In this document: positions 1 through 10,205 of the stretch, piece by piece
Numbering within the stretch: position 1 is the stretch's first letter
Layout of the letters: each line of letters opens with the position of its first letter
Origin: Pseudomonas fluvialis
GTDB taxonomy: Bacteria; Pseudomonadota; Gammaproteobacteria; Pseudomonadales; Pseudomonadaceae
NCBI RefSeq assembly: GCF_002234375.1
Contig: NZ_NMQV01000019.1
Span: forward strand, 30,523-94,522
DNA: 64,000 nucleotides
Direction of reading: 5' to 3'
Position numbers and translations under genes: made by a program
Notes under the pieces: model-generated
Told to the model about the DNA's origin: nothing
The model's database searches: none
What the model saw: the letters and a program-made list of their open reading frames with translations, nothing else

Positions 1-388
1 GGTACTGACCACGGTCATCGCGGGTCTTGAACAGTTGCGCCAGGGTGGCTTCGACAAAGCCGGTGGCCATGCCCAGCAGGGCAATCACCCACATCCAGAA
101 GATCGCCCCGGGGCCACCCAGGGTAATGGCTACCGCTACACCGGCCACATTGCCGGTACCGACGCGTGCCGCCAGCGAAGTACAGAGCGCCTGGAAGGAA
201 GAAATGCCGGATTCGTCGGAACGGCGGCTGCCCTTGAGGATGCTGAAGGCGTGGCCGAAATGGCGGAACTGGATAAAGCCCAGGCGCAAGGTGAAATACA
301 CCCCGCAGGCTACCAGCAACCAGATCAGCACCTTGCCCCAGATGAGGCCATTGAGCAGGTCGACGACCTGAGTGGCAATGTCTTGCAT
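1..388 (-). CDS. AGCS-family sodium:alanine/glycine symporter, N-terminal fragment
   Basis: Only the first 129 codons lie in the window; the gene runs off the left edge. The translation has a first membrane helix (LIWGKVLIWLLVACGVYF), then the segment SSFQALCTSLAARVGTGNVAG and ITLGGPGAIFWMWVIALLGM, which is the conserved early region of the alanine or glycine:cation symporter family (AGCS). Members import alanine or glycine with sodium across the inner membrane. The ATG is preceded by GGGGAG seven bases upstream. It follows rnhB on the same strand after 186 bases, so it may have its own promoter. Substrate cannot be assigned from this fragment. Confidence 0.9.
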   Translation of the reverse strand, partial: MQDIATQVVDLLNGLIWGKVLIWLLVACGVYFTLRLGFIQFRHFGHAFSILKGSRRSDESGISSFQALCTSLAARVGTGNVAGVAVAITLGGPGAIFWMWVIALLGMATGFVEATLAQLFKTRDDRGQY

Positions 389-456
389 GGACAACTCCCC
401 TGCCGCTTGTGGCGGCCTGTTGTGATGGGCCCGGGTTGGCCGGGCAGGAACCGCAG

Positions 457-554
457 GCAGGCGAGCGGACTCGCCTGCGCGGTCGGGCACTTTCCGCTAT
501 TGCAGGGATAGCTGACTTTTCAGGGATCGACCAATGCTTGTCGTCAGGCGACAA
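457..554. repeat. Two short hairpins between rnhB and the AGCS gene
   Basis: GCAGGCGAG (457-465) and CTCGCCTGC (470-478) form a perfect 9-bp stem with a 4-base loop. TTGTCG (538-543) and CGACAA (549-554) form a 6-bp stem with a 5-base loop just after the rnhB stop on the minus strand. Neither is followed by a T tract on the minus strand, so they are not classic intrinsic terminators. They may protect the rnhB mRNA 3' end or mark a weak stop. Confidence 0.4.
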
Positions 555-574
555 AACAGCCGCTCAGGCGTGTA

Positions 575-1174
575 TCAGGACGGTTCGAGGAGTGCCCGCA
601 CCGGGGCAAAGGAGCGCCGGTGGATCGGCGTAGGCCCCAGGGCGCGCAATGCCTGCAGGTGCATGGCGGTCGGGTAACCCTTGTGCACGGCCAGGCCATA
701 GCCGGGATACTGGCGGTCCAGCTCATGCATCTCGCGGTCACGACTGACTTTGGCAAGGATCGACGCAGCGGCAATCGCCGGCACCTGGCTGTCACCTTTG
801 ACCACGGCGCTGCAGGGTACTGCCAGGCGTGGGCAGCGGTTGCCATCGATCAGCGCCAGGCGCGGGGTCACGGATAAGCCTTCAACGGCGCGCTGCATGG
901 CCAGCAGGGTGGCCTGGAGGATGTTCAGCCGGTCGATTTCCTCCACCTCAGCCCGGGCAATGCACCAGGCCAGGGCTTTCTCGCGGATTTCCTCGAACAG
1001 CTGTTCGCGACGCGCTTCGCTGAGCTTCTTCGAGTCATTGAGACCGAGGATCGGCCGTTGCGGATCGAGGATCACCGCCGCAGTGACCACCGCGCCGCAC
1101 AGCGGTCCGCGTCCAACCTCATCGACCCCGGCAACCAGCGCCTCGACCTGCGCAAAGTCCATGCCCAACTGCAT
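575..1174 (-). CDS. rnhB: Ribonuclease HII
   Basis: A 199-residue protein of normal RNase HII length. It cuts the RNA strand of RNA-DNA hybrids, including single ribonucleotides misincorporated in DNA. The signature [12 protein letters not shown] (residues 16-27) carries the first acidic metal ligands (D18, E19); the NDSKKLS segment and a later [12 protein letters not shown] segment are also family hallmarks. Its start codon shares one base with the lpxB stop (TGATG), so it is translationally linked to lpxB. It is the last gene of the rpsB-to-rnhB cluster. A second in-frame ATG at residue 5 is possible. Confidence 0.96.
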   Translation of the reverse strand: MQLGMDFAQVEALVAGVDEVGRGPLCGAVVTAAVILDPQRPILGLNDSKKLSEARREQLFEEIREKALAWCIARAEVEEIDRLNILQATLLAMQRAVEGLSVTPRLALIDGNRCPRLAVPCSAVVKGDSQVPAIAAASILAKVSRDREMHELDRQYPGYGLAVHKGYPTAMHLQALRALGPTPIHRRSFAPVRALLEPS

Positions 1175-2313
1175 CAGAGTGGCTCGATCAGTTGCAGCAC
1201 CGCTTCGGCAGCCTGCACAGAGGCATCACGGCGCAACGCACGGTGGATGACTTCGAAGCCATCGGTCTGCGCCTGGCCGCCCTCCAGCAGCGAATACAGG
1301 CTCTGCGCCAAAGCGTCCGGCGTGGCCGCTTCCTGAATCAGTTCCGGCACCAGCATGCGCTCGGCGAGCAGGTTGGGCAGCGACACATAGGGACTCTTCA
1401 CCAGGCGCCGCAGGATGCTATAGGTCAAGGGCGCCAGGCGATAGGCCACCACCATCGGCCGTTTGAACAGCAACGCTTCCAGGGTCGCGGTACCGGAGGC
1501 GATCAGCACCGCATCACAGGCGGCCAGCGCTTCGTGGGACTGGCCATCGAGTAGGCGCAGCGGCAGGTTGCGCGAGGCCAGCATGCTTTCCAACTGGGCA
1601 CGCCGCTCGGCGTTGGCACAGGGCAACACGAACTGCAGTTGCGGGCGCATGGCGCGCAAGCGTTCAGCCGCATCGAGGAACAGCTCGCCGAGCTTGGCCA
1701 CCTCTCCGCCACGACTGCCGGGCAACAAGGCCACGACCGGCTCATCGGCAGGCAATTGCAGCTGCTGGCGTGCCGCCAAGCGATCCACTTCGCAGGGAAT
1801 GCTATCGGCCAGCGGGTGGCCGACAAAACGTACCGGCACCTGCTGGGCATCGTAGAACTGTGCTTCGAAGGGGAACAGGGTCAGCATCAGGTCGCAGGCT
1901 TCGCGAATCTTCAGTACACGCTTCTGCCGCCAGGCCCAGACGGATGGACTGACGTAGTGCACGGTCTTGATCCCGGCACGGCGCAGCTTGAGTTCCAGGG
2001 TCAGGTTGAAGTCCGGTGCATCGATGCCGATGAATACGTCCGGGCGCTCCGCCAGCAGGGTACGCAGCAGGCGGCGGCGACGGGCCAGCAACTCCGGCAG
2101 CCGTCCCAGCACTTCCACCAGGCCCATCACCGACAGGCGCTCCATGGGGAAATAACTGTGCAGACCGGCCGCGATCATGCGCGGCCCGCCAATACCAATG
2201 AATTGCACATCGGGGTGGCGGGCGCGGATTTCCGCCATCAGACCGGCACCGAGAATATCGCCAGAGGCCTCGCCAGCCAGCAAGGCAACCCGCAAGGGAC
2301 GCGAACTAGCCAT
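1174..2313 (-). CDS. lpxB: Lipid-A-disaccharide synthase
   Basis: A 379-residue glycosyltransferase (GT19 family) that joins lipid X to UDP-diacylglucosamine to make the lipid A disaccharide at the inner membrane. The N-terminal GEASGD motif (residues 14-19), the [10 protein letters not shown] segment and VGHPLAD are typical of LpxB. It sits two bases after lpxA and overlaps rnhB by one base, so lpxD-fabZ-lpxA-lpxB-rnhB read as one operon. Length and motifs are complete; nothing unusual was seen. Confidence 0.97.
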   Translation of the reverse strand: MASSRPLRVALLAGEASGDILGAGLMAEIRARHPDVQFIGIGGPRMIAAGLHSYFPMERLSVMGLVEVLGRLPELLARRRRLLRTLLAERPDVFIGIDAPDFNLTLELKLRRAGIKTVHYVSPSVWAWRQKRVLKIREACDLMLTLFPFEAQFYDAQQVPVRFVGHPLADSIPCEVDRLAARQQLQLPADEPVVALLPGSRGGEVAKLGELFLDAAERLRAMRPQLQFVLPCANAERRAQLESMLASRNLPLRLLDGQSHEALAACDAVLIASGTATLEALLFKRPMVVAYRLAPLTYSILRRLVKSPYVSLPNLLAERMLVPELIQEAATPDALAQSLYSLLEGGQAQTDGFEVIHRALRRDASVQAAEAVLQLIEPL

Positions 2314-2315
2314 GC

Positions 2316-3092
2316 TCAGCGGGTAATGCCACGGGTCGAGGCGAGAATCGAGTCACGGAATACCGCCACTTCAGGAAAGCTGGCGGCACTCTCGGCCAGT
2401 TCGGCCATGGCCTGTTCGACGGTCAGTCCCTGGCGATACACCACCTTGTAGGCGCGACGCAGCGCGGCGATCGCCTCGTTGGAGAAACCCCGGCGACGCA
2501 TGCCTTCGAAGTTCATGCTGCGCGCTTCGGCCGGGTTGCCAAATACCGTAACAAACGCCGGTACATCCTTGCCGATGGCCGTACCCATACCGGAGAAACT
2601 GTGTGCGCCGATGCGGCAGAACTGATGAACCAGGGTAAAGCCGGAAAGAATCGCCCAGTCGTCCACCCACACATGCCCGGCCAGCGCGGTGTTGTTGACC
2701 AGGATGCAGTGGTTGCCGATCACACTGTCATGGCCGACGTGGGCGTAGGCCATGATCAGGTTGTGATCACCAATGGTGGTTTCGCTACGATCCTGCACGG
2801 TGCCACGGTGAATGGTCACCCCTTCGCGGATCACGTTGTGGTCGCCGATCACCAGGCGGGTGGCTTCACCCTTGTATTTCAGATCCGGCGTATCTTCGCC
2901 AACCGAGGAAAACTGGTAGATGCGATTGTGCTTGCCGATCCGCGTGGGGCCCTTGAGCACCACATGCGGACCAATCACCGTACCCTCGCCAATCTCGACA
3001 TCCGCACCGATGATCGACCAGGGGCCGACCTGCACGTCTTCGGCCAGGCGGGCCGAAGGATCGATGATGGCACGAGGGTCAATCAAACTCAT
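2316..3092 (-). CDS. lpxA: UDP-N-acetylglucosamine acyltransferase
   Basis: A 258-residue left-handed beta-helix enzyme that adds the 3-hydroxyacyl chain to UDP-GlcNAc, the first step of lipid A synthesis in the cytoplasm. The N-terminal half is a run of hexapeptide repeats, and [13 protein letters not shown] contains the likely catalytic His121, equivalent to His125 of the E. coli enzyme. A Gly at residue 120 lies in the region that shapes the acyl-chain ruler; Pseudomonas enzymes are known to prefer C10 chains. The start overlaps the fabZ stop by four bases. Confidence 0.97.
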   Translation of the reverse strand: MSLIDPRAIIDPSARLAEDVQVGPWSIIGADVEIGEGTVIGPHVVLKGPTRIGKHNRIYQFSSVGEDTPDLKYKGEATRLVIGDHNVIREGVTIHRGTVQDRSETTIGDHNLIMAYAHVGHDSVIGNHCILVNNTALAGHVWVDDWAILSGFTLVHQFCRIGAHSFSGMGTAIGKDVPAFVTVFGNPAEARSMNFEGMRRRGFSNEAIAALRRAYKVVYRQGLTVEQAMAELAESAASFPEVAVFRDSILASTRGITR

Positions 3093-3529
3093 AGTTTGCG
3101 TTCCGCACAGATGATTTCCGCCGAGCAGACTTCCTTGTCAGCTACGCTGGCGCGACATTCGAACTTCCAGATTCCACGCTTGCAGCTGAGGAAATGCGCC
3201 TCGAGGATCAACTGATCCCCCGGCACCACCGGCTGGCGGAAACGCAGTTTGTCCGAACCCACAAAGTAGTACAACGTACCATCGGCCGGCGTGACATCGA
3301 GCATCTTGAAGCCAAGGATACCGGCCGCCTGGGCCATAGCTTCGATGATCAGCACACCCGGCATGATCGGATGCTCGGGAAAATGACCGTTGAAAAAGGG
3401 CTCGTTGATGCTGACATTCTTGTAGGCGCGAATGCGCTTGCCCTCGACATCCAGCTCGACTACCCGATCCACCAGCAGGAAAGGATAGCGGTGCGGCAGG
3501 TATTCGCGAATCTCGTTGATGTCCATCAT
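3089..3529 (-). CDS. fabZ: 3-hydroxyacyl-ACP dehydratase FabZ
   Basis: A 146-residue hot-dog-fold dehydratase of fatty acid elongation. [15 protein letters not shown] contains catalytic His49, and Glu63 lies in [10 protein letters not shown]. FabZ competes with LpxA and LpxD for 3-hydroxyacyl-ACP, so its place between lpxD and lpxA couples phospholipid and lipid A supply. It overlaps lpxA by four bases (ATGA) and follows lpxD by 39 bases. GGAGCC-type ribosome-binding sequence lies just upstream of the ATG. Confidence 0.97.
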   Translation of the reverse strand: MMDINEIREYLPHRYPFLLVDRVVELDVEGKRIRAYKNVSINEPFFNGHFPEHPIMPGVLIIEAMAQAAGILGFKMLDVTPADGTLYYFVGSDKLRFRQPVVPGDQLILEAHFLSCKRGIWKFECRASVADKEVCSAEIICAERKL

Positions 3530-3568
3530 GTTCCAGGAGCCTTAAAAAATAGGGGGGATGCGAAAGGA

Positions 3569-4627
3569 TCAGGCCTCTGATGAGGTATCCCCGCCCGAGG
3601 TCACGGCAGCCAGCTGTTTTTCCAGCTGCTGTAGACGGCGCGCCATGTCGTCGAGCTGACGAATCCGCGCAGCACTCTTCTTCCACTCACCCGCCGGTTG
3701 CATGGCGGTACCCGAGGAATAGGCCCCAGGCTCGCTGATCGAGCGAGTGACCATGGTCATGCCGGTAACAAACACGTTATCGCAGACCTCGATATGCCCG
3801 ACCATGCCGACACCGCCGGCGATCATGCAATGCCGACCGATCTTGGTGCTGCCGGAAATACCCACGCAACCAGCCATGGCGGTGTGGTCGCCAATCTGCA
3901 CGTTATGCGCGATCATGATCTGGTTATCCAGCTTCACACCATTGCCGATCACGGTATCGGAGAGCGCGCCGCGGTCGATGGTGGTGTTGGCACCGATTTC
4001 CACATCGTCGCCAATGCGTACACCGCCAATCTGCGCAATCTTTTCCCAGACACCCTTGTCATTGGCAAAGCCGAAGCCTTCACCACCAATCACCGCACCG
4101 GACTGGATCACTACCCGCTGACCAATCTGCACGTCGTGGTACAGGGTGACGCGCGGGGCCAACCAGCCACCGTCGCCAATCGAGCTGCGCGCACCAACCA
4201 CCGAATAGGCACCGATGACTACTTGGGCACCGATCCGCGCCTGGCTCTCGATCACCACGCCAGGACCAATGCTGGCCGTTGGGTCGACCTGGGCATCTGC
4301 CGCCACCAGCGCCGAGGGATGAATACCCGGCACCGCCTGAGGCTTGCGATCGAACAGATGCGACAGTCGCGCATAGGCCAGGTAGGGATTGGCAGTGATC
4401 AGTGCATTGCCGCTATAACCCAGGGCGTCTGCCTCGGTCAGCAATACCGCACCTGCCTGGCTGCTCGCCAGGAATTTGCGGTACTGCGCATTGGCCAGGA
4501 AACTCAGATCACTGGGTTGGGCCTGCTGCAACGCAGCCAGCCCGCTGATACGAAGCTCGGCATCACCCTGCAGGGTAGCGCCGAGCTGCTCGGCCAGTTG
4601 GCCAAGACTGAAAGACAGGACCGCCAT
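3569..4627 (-). CDS. lpxD: UDP-3-O-(3-hydroxyacyl)glucosamine N-acyltransferase
   Basis: A 352-residue trimeric acyltransferase for the third committed lipid A step. It has an N-terminal uridine-binding domain (about residues 1-100), a hexapeptide-repeat helix, and a C-terminal helix ending in a glutamine-rich coil ([13 protein letters not shown]). [12 protein letters not shown] carries the family's catalytic histidine. It begins two bases after the skp stop codon. The short acidic tail is usual for the genus. Confidence 0.97.
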   Translation of the reverse strand: MAVLSFSLGQLAEQLGATLQGDAELRISGLAALQQAQPSDLSFLANAQYRKFLASSQAGAVLLTEADALGYSGNALITANPYLAYARLSHLFDRKPQAVPGIHPSALVAADAQVDPTASIGPGVVIESQARIGAQVVIGAYSVVGARSSIGDGGWLAPRVTLYHDVQIGQRVVIQSGAVIGGEGFGFANDKGVWEKIAQIGGVRIGDDVEIGANTTIDRGALSDTVIGNGVKLDNQIMIAHNVQIGDHTAMAGCVGISGSTKIGRHCMIAGGVGMVGHIEVCDNVFVTGMTMVTRSISEPGAYSSGTAMQPAGEWKKSAARIRQLDDMARRLQQLEKQLAAVTSGGDTSSEA

Positions 4628-4629
4628 GC

Positions 4630-5136
4630 TTAGCGCGACTGGTTCATGCGCTCGATAACCTTGCGGGTGATGTCGAACTGCGGTTTGACATCGACCACGG
4701 CACCACGCTCCAGCACCAGATCGTAATTACCCTGCTTGATGACCTCTTCCACGGCCTTGTCGAGCTTCGGCTTGAGCTGTTGCAGCATGTCGCGGTCGGC
4801 CAGTGCCTTGGCTTCATTGAGCTCCTTGGACTGGAACTGGAAGTCACGGGCCTTTTGCTTGAACTCCAGCTCCAGGCGCTCACGCTCGGCTTGCTGCATT
4901 TTCTCGCCATCCTTGACCAGGCGGTCCTGAATGCGCTTGGCATCGGATTCCAGACCCTTCAGGCGATTGAGTTGCGGACCGAATTTCTTCTCCGCATCGA
5001 CGGCATACTTCTTCGCGGCATCGGACTCCAGGAGGGCCATTTGGTAGTTCAGCACCGCCACCTTCATTTCTGCGAGGGCCGGAGTAGCGGCCAGCAGAGC
5101 AGCAGAAACCAGAACCCATTGAGTCAACTTACGCAC
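4630..5136 (-). CDS. skp: Periplasmic chaperone Skp/OmpH
   Basis: A 168-residue OmpH-family chaperone that holds unfolded outer-membrane proteins in the periplasm on their way to BamA. A signal peptide ends at ATPALA, followed by [20 protein letters not shown] and a long charged coiled coil (about residues 45-125), the Skp tentacle. I start it at a GTG because CAGGAG lies six bases upstream; in-frame TTG codons further upstream fall on or before that site and were rejected. It lies between bamA and lpxD as in other gammaproteobacteria. Confidence 0.93.
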   Translation of the reverse strand: MRKLTQWVLVSAALLAATPALAEMKVAVLNYQMALLESDAAKKYAVDAEKKFGPQLNRLKGLESDAKRIQDRLVKDGEKMQQAERERLELEFKQKARDFQFQSKELNEAKALADRDMLQQLKPKLDKAVEEVIKQGNYDLVLERGAVVDVKPQFDITRKVIERMNQSR

Positions 5137-5184
5137 GATGCACTCCTGCAACAATTACTGTTGTCTGTTCAAGTGGTGTAGCAA

Positions 5185-7566
5185 TTAGAAGGTTTGGCCG
5201 AGGGAGAACTGGAACACCTGGGTATCTGCGTCATCCGGCTTCATGATCGGCATGCCCAGGCTGAAACTCAGCGGGCCCAGAGCGGTTACCCAGGTCAGAC
5301 CGACACCCACCGAACTGGCCAGGTTGCTCAGATCCAGGTCACAGGCGGCATCCTTGCTACGGCCACCAGGCACGCCATTTTTCTGGGTATCACTGCAGTT
5401 GGTATCGAATACGTTGCCCACATCCCAGAACAGCACGGTGCGCAGCGAGCGCTGATCCTTGACGAACGGCATGGGGAACAGGTACTCGACGCCGCCCTGC
5501 ACCAGCACGTTACCACCAAAGGGCAACGGATCCTGATCCGGATCGAGCGCAGTCCCCGGATTGGTACCCCGGCTCGGCGTACTGCGCGGGCCCAGGCTGC
5601 TGTCTTTGTAACCACGCACCGAGCCGAAACCGCCGGCATAGTAGTGTTCGTAGAATGGCAGCTCGCTGGTCGAGCCATAGCTGTCGGCATAGCCCAGGCG
5701 TCCATGGAAACGCAGAGCAGTGTTCTGGGTCAGCCCCTTGAAGACCTGACCGTTATAGTCGAGGCGGTAGAACGACAGGTCACTACCCGGCAGAGTGGTT
5801 TCCAGCACCAGGCTCTGCGAATAACCGCGGGTCGCCATGGTGCCACGATTCAGGGTCGACTCCGACCAGCCAATCGAGCCCTTGAAGTTCAGGTAGCTGT
5901 CGCCTTCCTGCTTCATGAAATCGAAAATTTCATCGACGGTGTAGATGCCGGTACTGATGTCGTCCTGCTGGACACTCAGCCCATAGTTGATACGCGAAGT
6001 CTCGGTAATCGGATAACCGATGTTGATGCCACCGCCATAGCTGTCTACTGCATAGCTGGACACGCTGGTGTTGAGCTCGTCGTAATCGGTGGTGCGATAG
6101 AAGGCGTTGTAGCCCAGGCTGACGCCGTCGATGGTCCAGTAGGGATCGACAAAACCGAAATTGTACGACTCCTGGTATTCGCTGCGAGTCAGACCGATGC
6201 TGACCTTGTTACCACTACCCAGGAAGTTGTTCTGGCTGATCGAACCACCGAGGATCAGACCGGCGTTCTGCGCGAAACCGACGCTGGCAGTGATCGAACC
6301 GGAGGGTTGTTCCTCGACGCTGTAGTTAACATCGACCTGATCATCACTACCCGGTACGGCCGGGGTTTCCACGTTGACTTCCTTGAAGTAGCCCAGGCGC
6401 TCCAGGCGTGCCTTGGACTGGTCGATCAGGTAGGTCGAAGCCCAGCCGCCTTCCATCTGGCGCATTTCGCGGCGCAGCACTTCATCTTCGGTCTTGGTAT
6501 TGCCACGGAAGTTGATGCGGTTGACATAGGCGCGTTTGCCCGGATCGACGGCAAAGGTGATGGTGACACTGTTGTCCTCGTCGTGGGCCTGCGGGATGCC
6601 GTTGACGTTGGCAAAGGTATAACCCTCGTTGCCCAGACGGCGAGTCACCAGCTCGGAGGTCGTCGTCATCAGCTTGCGCGAGAACACCTGGCCTTGCTGG
6701 ACCAGCAGCAGGGCTTCGACTTCTTCCTGCGGCACCTTGAGATCGCCGGTCAGCTTGACTTCGCGGATCGTGTACTTCTCACCCTCGTCGACGTTGACGG
6801 TGATGTAGACATGCTTCTTGTCCGGCGTGATGGACACCTGGGTAGAGGTGATGTCCATGTTGATGTAGCCGCGGTCCAGATAGTAGGAGCGCAGCCGCTC
6901 CAGGTCACCGGACAGCTTCTCGCGGGCATACTTGTCGTCGTTCTTGAAGAAAGACAGCCAGTTGCTGGTCTTCAGCTCGAACAGGTCGATCAACTGCTCG
7001 TCAGCAAATACCGTGTTACCCACCACGTTGATGTGCTGGATGGCCGCCACGCTGCCTTCGTTGATGGTGATCTTCAGGGCCACACGGTTGCGCGGCTGGG
7101 GAATCACTTCTGCCTGGATCTCCGCCGAATAACGGCCCTGGGCCACATACTGGCGTTGCAACTCGTTGCGCACGCCCTCCAGCGTGGCACGCTGGAAAAT
7201 CTCACCCTCGGCCAGCCCGGACTGATTCAGGCCCTTGAGCAGGTCTTCGGTGGAAATCGCCTTGTTGCCCTCGATCTCGATACCGGAAATGGACGGCCGC
7301 TCAACTACGCTGATAACCAGGACGTTGCCGTCGCGACCCAGCTGGATATCCTGGAAGAAGCCGGTTTTGAACAGCGCGCGGGTGGCCTCTACCAGACGCT
7401 GGTCGCTGACCTGATCACCGACGCTCAACGGCAAGGCGCCGAACACGCTGCCCGCCGAGACACGCTGCAAGCCATTGACGCGAATATCGTTGATGGTGAA
7501 GGACTCGGCCTGAACTGCGGGGATCATGAGCGCGGTCATAGCCGCGGGGAGCAGGAAGCGTTTCAT
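5185..7566 (-). CDS. bamA: Outer-membrane protein assembly factor BamA
   Basis: A 793-residue Omp85 protein, the core of the BAM complex that inserts beta-barrel proteins into the outer membrane. A 20-residue signal peptide ends in AVQA. Five POTRA domains fill roughly residues 22-420, and the barrel follows, with the conserved loop motif VRGY in GGFGSVRGYKDSSLGPRS. The chain ends in FSLGQTF, a C-terminal aromatic barrel signature. It lies between rseP and skp, the usual context. Nothing is truncated. Confidence 0.98.
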   Translation of the reverse strand: MKRFLLPAAMTALMIPAVQAESFTINDIRVNGLQRVSAGSVFGALPLSVGDQVSDQRLVEATRALFKTGFFQDIQLGRDGNVLVISVVERPSISGIEIEGNKAISTEDLLKGLNQSGLAEGEIFQRATLEGVRNELQRQYVAQGRYSAEIQAEVIPQPRNRVALKITINEGSVAAIQHINVVGNTVFADEQLIDLFELKTSNWLSFFKNDDKYAREKLSGDLERLRSYYLDRGYINMDITSTQVSITPDKKHVYITVNVDEGEKYTIREVKLTGDLKVPQEEVEALLLVQQGQVFSRKLMTTTSELVTRRLGNEGYTFANVNGIPQAHDEDNSVTITFAVDPGKRAYVNRINFRGNTKTEDEVLRREMRQMEGGWASTYLIDQSKARLERLGYFKEVNVETPAVPGSDDQVDVNYSVEEQPSGSITASVGFAQNAGLILGGSISQNNFLGSGNKVSIGLTRSEYQESYNFGFVDPYWTIDGVSLGYNAFYRTTDYDELNTSVSSYAVDSYGGGINIGYPITETSRINYGLSVQQDDISTGIYTVDEIFDFMKQEGDSYLNFKGSIGWSESTLNRGTMATRGYSQSLVLETTLPGSDLSFYRLDYNGQVFKGLTQNTALRFHGRLGYADSYGSTSELPFYEHYYAGGFGSVRGYKDSSLGPRSTPSRGTNPGTALDPDQDPLPFGGNVLVQGGVEYLFPMPFVKDQRSLRTVLFWDVGNVFDTNCSDTQKNGVPGGRSKDAACDLDLSNLASSVGVGLTWVTALGPLSFSLGMPIMKPDDADTQVFQFSLGQTF

Positions 7567-7601
7567 GAAGTCCTTTTATTCCATCTAATAATAAAGAACC
7601 G

Positions 7602-7633
7602 GCCGTCAGCGACGGCTGATCCGAAAAATCAGC
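7602..7633 (-). other. Adjacent hairpins in the rseP-bamA gap
   Basis: In the 73-base gap GCCGTC/GACGGC (7602-7607 with 7611-7616) forms a tight stem followed on the minus strand by a moderately T-rich run (GGTTCTTTATTATT). GCTGAT/ATCAGC (7615-7620 with 7628-7633) forms an overlapping alternative stem. The arrangement resembles a weak attenuator or processing site ahead of bamA. It could equally be chance in GC-rich DNA. Confidence 0.3.
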
Positions 7634-7639
7634 GATGCG

Positions 7640-8980
7640 TTACAAGCGGCCCAGATCATTGAACAGGGCCAGCAACATCACCCCAATGACCAGGCTGATG
7701 CCGATCTGCATCCCCCACGTCTGCACCCGCTCCGACAAGGGCCGGCCGCGCACCAGCTCGACCAGGTACAACAACAGGTGGCCCCCGTCCAGGACAGGAA
7801 TCGGCAACAGATTCAACACACCCAGGCTGATGCTCAGGTAGGCGAGAAAATGGAGAAAATCGCCAAGGCCGGACTGGGCTGAAGCGCCCGCCACTTTAGC
7901 AATGGTTATCGGCCCACTCAAGTTTTTTACCGACAGCTCGCCGAGCAGCATTTTCTTCAGCGAATCAAGGGTCAGCAGGGTCATCGACCAGGTGCGCCGA
8001 GCACCTTCGAGCAGTCCCGCAAAGGGCCCGAAGCGCTCCTCACGAAGCATCTGCGCCGGCCACTCCCCTGCCGCCACCCCGGCGCCGAGATAACCAGTCT
8101 GACCACGTTCGGCAAGCGTTATGCTCAGCTCCTGGACCAGACCGTCACGCTCGAAGCCCACTCGTACAGCTTCCCCAGGGCGTTGCTGGATAGCACGCAC
8201 CCAATCTGCCCAGTCACCCACCGGCTGGCCATCCAGGCTCAGCAAATGGTCACCCAGGCGCAAGCCGGCGGCGGCGGCCGGCCCACTCTCATCAAGATGA
8301 GCCAGACGCGCCGTCACCTGCGGACGCCATGGGCGAATACCCAACCCAGCCAGCGGATCCGGATCATGTGCGCCACGCAACCAGGCCTGCAGCGGCACAT
8401 CCACCTGACGCGCCAGGCTATCGCCCGGCGTTACCAGTTCCAGGCGCAAACTGCCGGTTTCACCCAGACGCTTGACCAATTGCAGATTGACCGCCGACCA
8501 GCCAGAAGTGGTCTTGCCATCTACCGCAACGATTTCTTCGCCGGGTCGCACCCCAGCCAGTTCGGCAGGACTACCTGGTAGCAGCTCACCCACCACCGGC
8601 TTGACCTGCTGGCTGCCGAGCATGGCCAACACCCAGAAAAACACCAGTGCCAGTAGGAAGTTGGCCAGCGGCCCTGCCGCGACAATGGCGATGCGCTGGC
8701 CTACCGGCTTACGATTGAACGCCTGATCGCGCAAGGCCTCGGGAACCGACTCTTCGCGCTCATCGAGCATTTTCACGTAGCCGCCCAGCGGAATGGCGGC
8801 AATCACGAACTCGGTGTCCTGGCGATCGCGACAGCGCCATAACGGGGTACCGAAACCCACGGAAAAGCGCAACACTTTGACACCGCAGCGGCGTGCTACC
8901 CAAAAGTGCCCGAACTCGTGAATGGTGACCAGCACCCCCAGCGCCACCAGTGTGCCCAGTAGCATGTAGATTGCCGACAT
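7640..8980 (-). CDS. rseP: RIP zinc metalloprotease RseP (site-2 protease)
   Basis: A 446-residue inner-membrane intramembrane protease. The HExxH zinc motif is HEFGH at residues 21-25 in the first helix; a second ligand lies in LNLLPIPVLDGGH near the C-terminus. Two PDZ-like regions occupy the periplasmic middle (around VVGELLPGSPAELAG and LDESGPAAAAGLRLGD). In Pseudomonas this protein (also called MucP) makes the second cut in anti-sigma factor MucA, whose gene is also in this window. It lies between dxr and bamA. Confidence 0.97.
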   Translation of the reverse strand: MSAIYMLLGTLVALGVLVTIHEFGHFWVARRCGVKVLRFSVGFGTPLWRCRDRQDTEFVIAAIPLGGYVKMLDEREESVPEALRDQAFNRKPVGQRIAIVAAGPLANFLLALVFFWVLAMLGSQQVKPVVGELLPGSPAELAGVRPGEEIVAVDGKTTSGWSAVNLQLVKRLGETGSLRLELVTPGDSLARQVDVPLQAWLRGAHDPDPLAGLGIRPWRPQVTARLAHLDESGPAAAAGLRLGDHLLSLDGQPVGDWADWVRAIQQRPGEAVRVGFERDGLVQELSITLAERGQTGYLGAGVAAGEWPAQMLREERFGPFAGLLEGARRTWSMTLLTLDSLKKMLLGELSVKNLSGPITIAKVAGASAQSGLGDFLHFLAYLSISLGVLNLLPIPVLDGGHLLLYLVELVRGRPLSERVQTWGMQIGISLVIGVMLLALFNDLGRL

Positions 8981-9020
8981 GGTCGTTCTCCGTTAAACGC
9001 GCTAGCCCCCAGGGCTCCGC

Positions 9021-10205
9021 TCAGCCTGCCTGTCTGACCAGCCAGGCGTCCGCCAGTTCACGCGCCCGTGCATCAGCGGCGAACACCTGCTGCAAGTCAT
9101 CGGCAGCAGCGACTGGCTCACGCTGCAAAACCTCCTCGATCAACGCAGCTATGGCCGTAAAGCCGATACGCCCGGCCAGGAAGGCGGCTACCGCCACTTC
9201 ATTGGCGGCATTCAGCAAAGCAGGCGCCGTACCACCCTGCTCGGCCGCCTGACGCGCCAGACGCAGGCAAGGAAAGCGCTGCTCGTCCGGGGCCTGGAAA
9301 TCCAGGCGAGCAATACGAAACAGGTCCAACGCACTGACGCCAGCGTCGATGCGCTCCGGCCAGGCCAGCGCATGCGCGATGGGTGTACGCATGTCCGGAT
9401 TGCCCAACTGGGCCAACACCGAGCCATCCAGATAATCGACCATCGAGTGAATGACGCTTTGCGGGTGCACCACGACCTCGACCCGTGCCGGCGGCACATC
9501 GAACAGCCAGCATGCCTCAATCAGCTCCAGCCCCTTGTTCATCATGCTCGCCGAATCGACGGAAATCTTCTGCCCCATCGACCAGTTCGGATGAGCGCAG
9601 GCCTGGGCCGGCGTCACGCTAGCCATCTGCTCGAGGGTAAACTCGCGGAACGGCCCGCCCGAAGCAGTCAGCAGGATACGCCGCACGCCCAACTGTTCCA
9701 GGCTGCCCGTGCGTTCCGGCAGACACTGAAAAATCGCATTGTGTTCGCTGTCGATGGGCAGCAGGGTCGCAGCATGCCGACGTACCGCCTGCATGAACAA
9801 CGCCCCGGACATCACCAGCGCTTCCTTGTTGGCCAGCAACACACGCTTGCCCGCCTGCACGGCAGCCAGCGTAGGACGCAGGCCCGCGGCACCGACAATG
9901 GCCGCCATCACCACATCCACTTCAGCTGCGCTGGCGACCTCGCACAGCGCCTGCTCGCCGTACAACACCTCGGTGTTCAACCCGGCATCGCGCAAGCGTT
10001 GCTGCAGGCTGGCAGCCGCTCGTACATCGGCGACGACCGCCAGACGCGGACGATGGCGCAGGCACAGACCTGCCAGCTCATCCACCCGACTGAACGCCGT
10101 CAAAGCAAACACCTCGTAGCGCTCGGCATGTCGCGCCAGCACATCCAGGGTGCTCAGGCCGATCGAGCCGGTGGCACCCAGTACCGTCACGCGCGCCGGC
10201 ATCAT
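9021..10205 (-). CDS. dxr: 1-deoxy-D-xylulose 5-phosphate reductoisomerase
   Basis: A 394-residue NADPH-dependent enzyme that makes methylerythritol 4-phosphate, the first committed step of the MEP isoprenoid pathway. The N-terminal Rossmann motif [16 protein letters not shown], the [13 protein letters not shown] segment and [12 protein letters not shown] (metal and substrate loop) are all present, as is [17 protein letters not shown]. The start overlaps the cdsA stop by four bases. The next pathway gene here, uppS, uses the downstream product, so this cluster gathers isoprenoid and envelope steps. Confidence 0.97.
   Translation of the reverse strand: MMPARVTVLGATGSIGLSTLDVLARHAERYEVFALTAFSRVDELAGLCLRHRPRLAVVADVRAAASLQQRLRDAGLNTEVLYGEQALCEVASAAEVDVVMAAIVGAAGLRPTLAAVQAGKRVLLANKEALVMSGALFMQAVRRHAATLLPIDSEHNAIFQCLPERTGSLEQLGVRRILLTASGGPFREFTLEQMASVTPAQACAHPNWSMGQKISVDSASMMNKGLELIEACWLFDVPPARVEVVVHPQSVIHSMVDYLDGSVLAQLGNPDMRTPIAHALAWPERIDAGVSALDLFRIARLDFQAPDEQRFPCLRLARQAAEQGGTAPALLNAANEVAVAAFLAGRIGFTAIAALIEEVLQREPVAAADDLQQVFAADARARELADAWLVRQAG

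Noticed and set aside
457..478. Perfect 9-bp hairpin considered as the rnhB terminator
   Set aside because: No T tract follows on the minus strand, so I list it only as a hairpin.
5194..7662. Long open frame on the plus strand antisense to bamA (and similar ones opposite putA, dxr and lapB)
   Set aside because: Each mirrors a well-supported gene on the other strand, has no ribosome-binding site or recognisable domain, and is expected in GC-rich DNA where antisense stops are rare.
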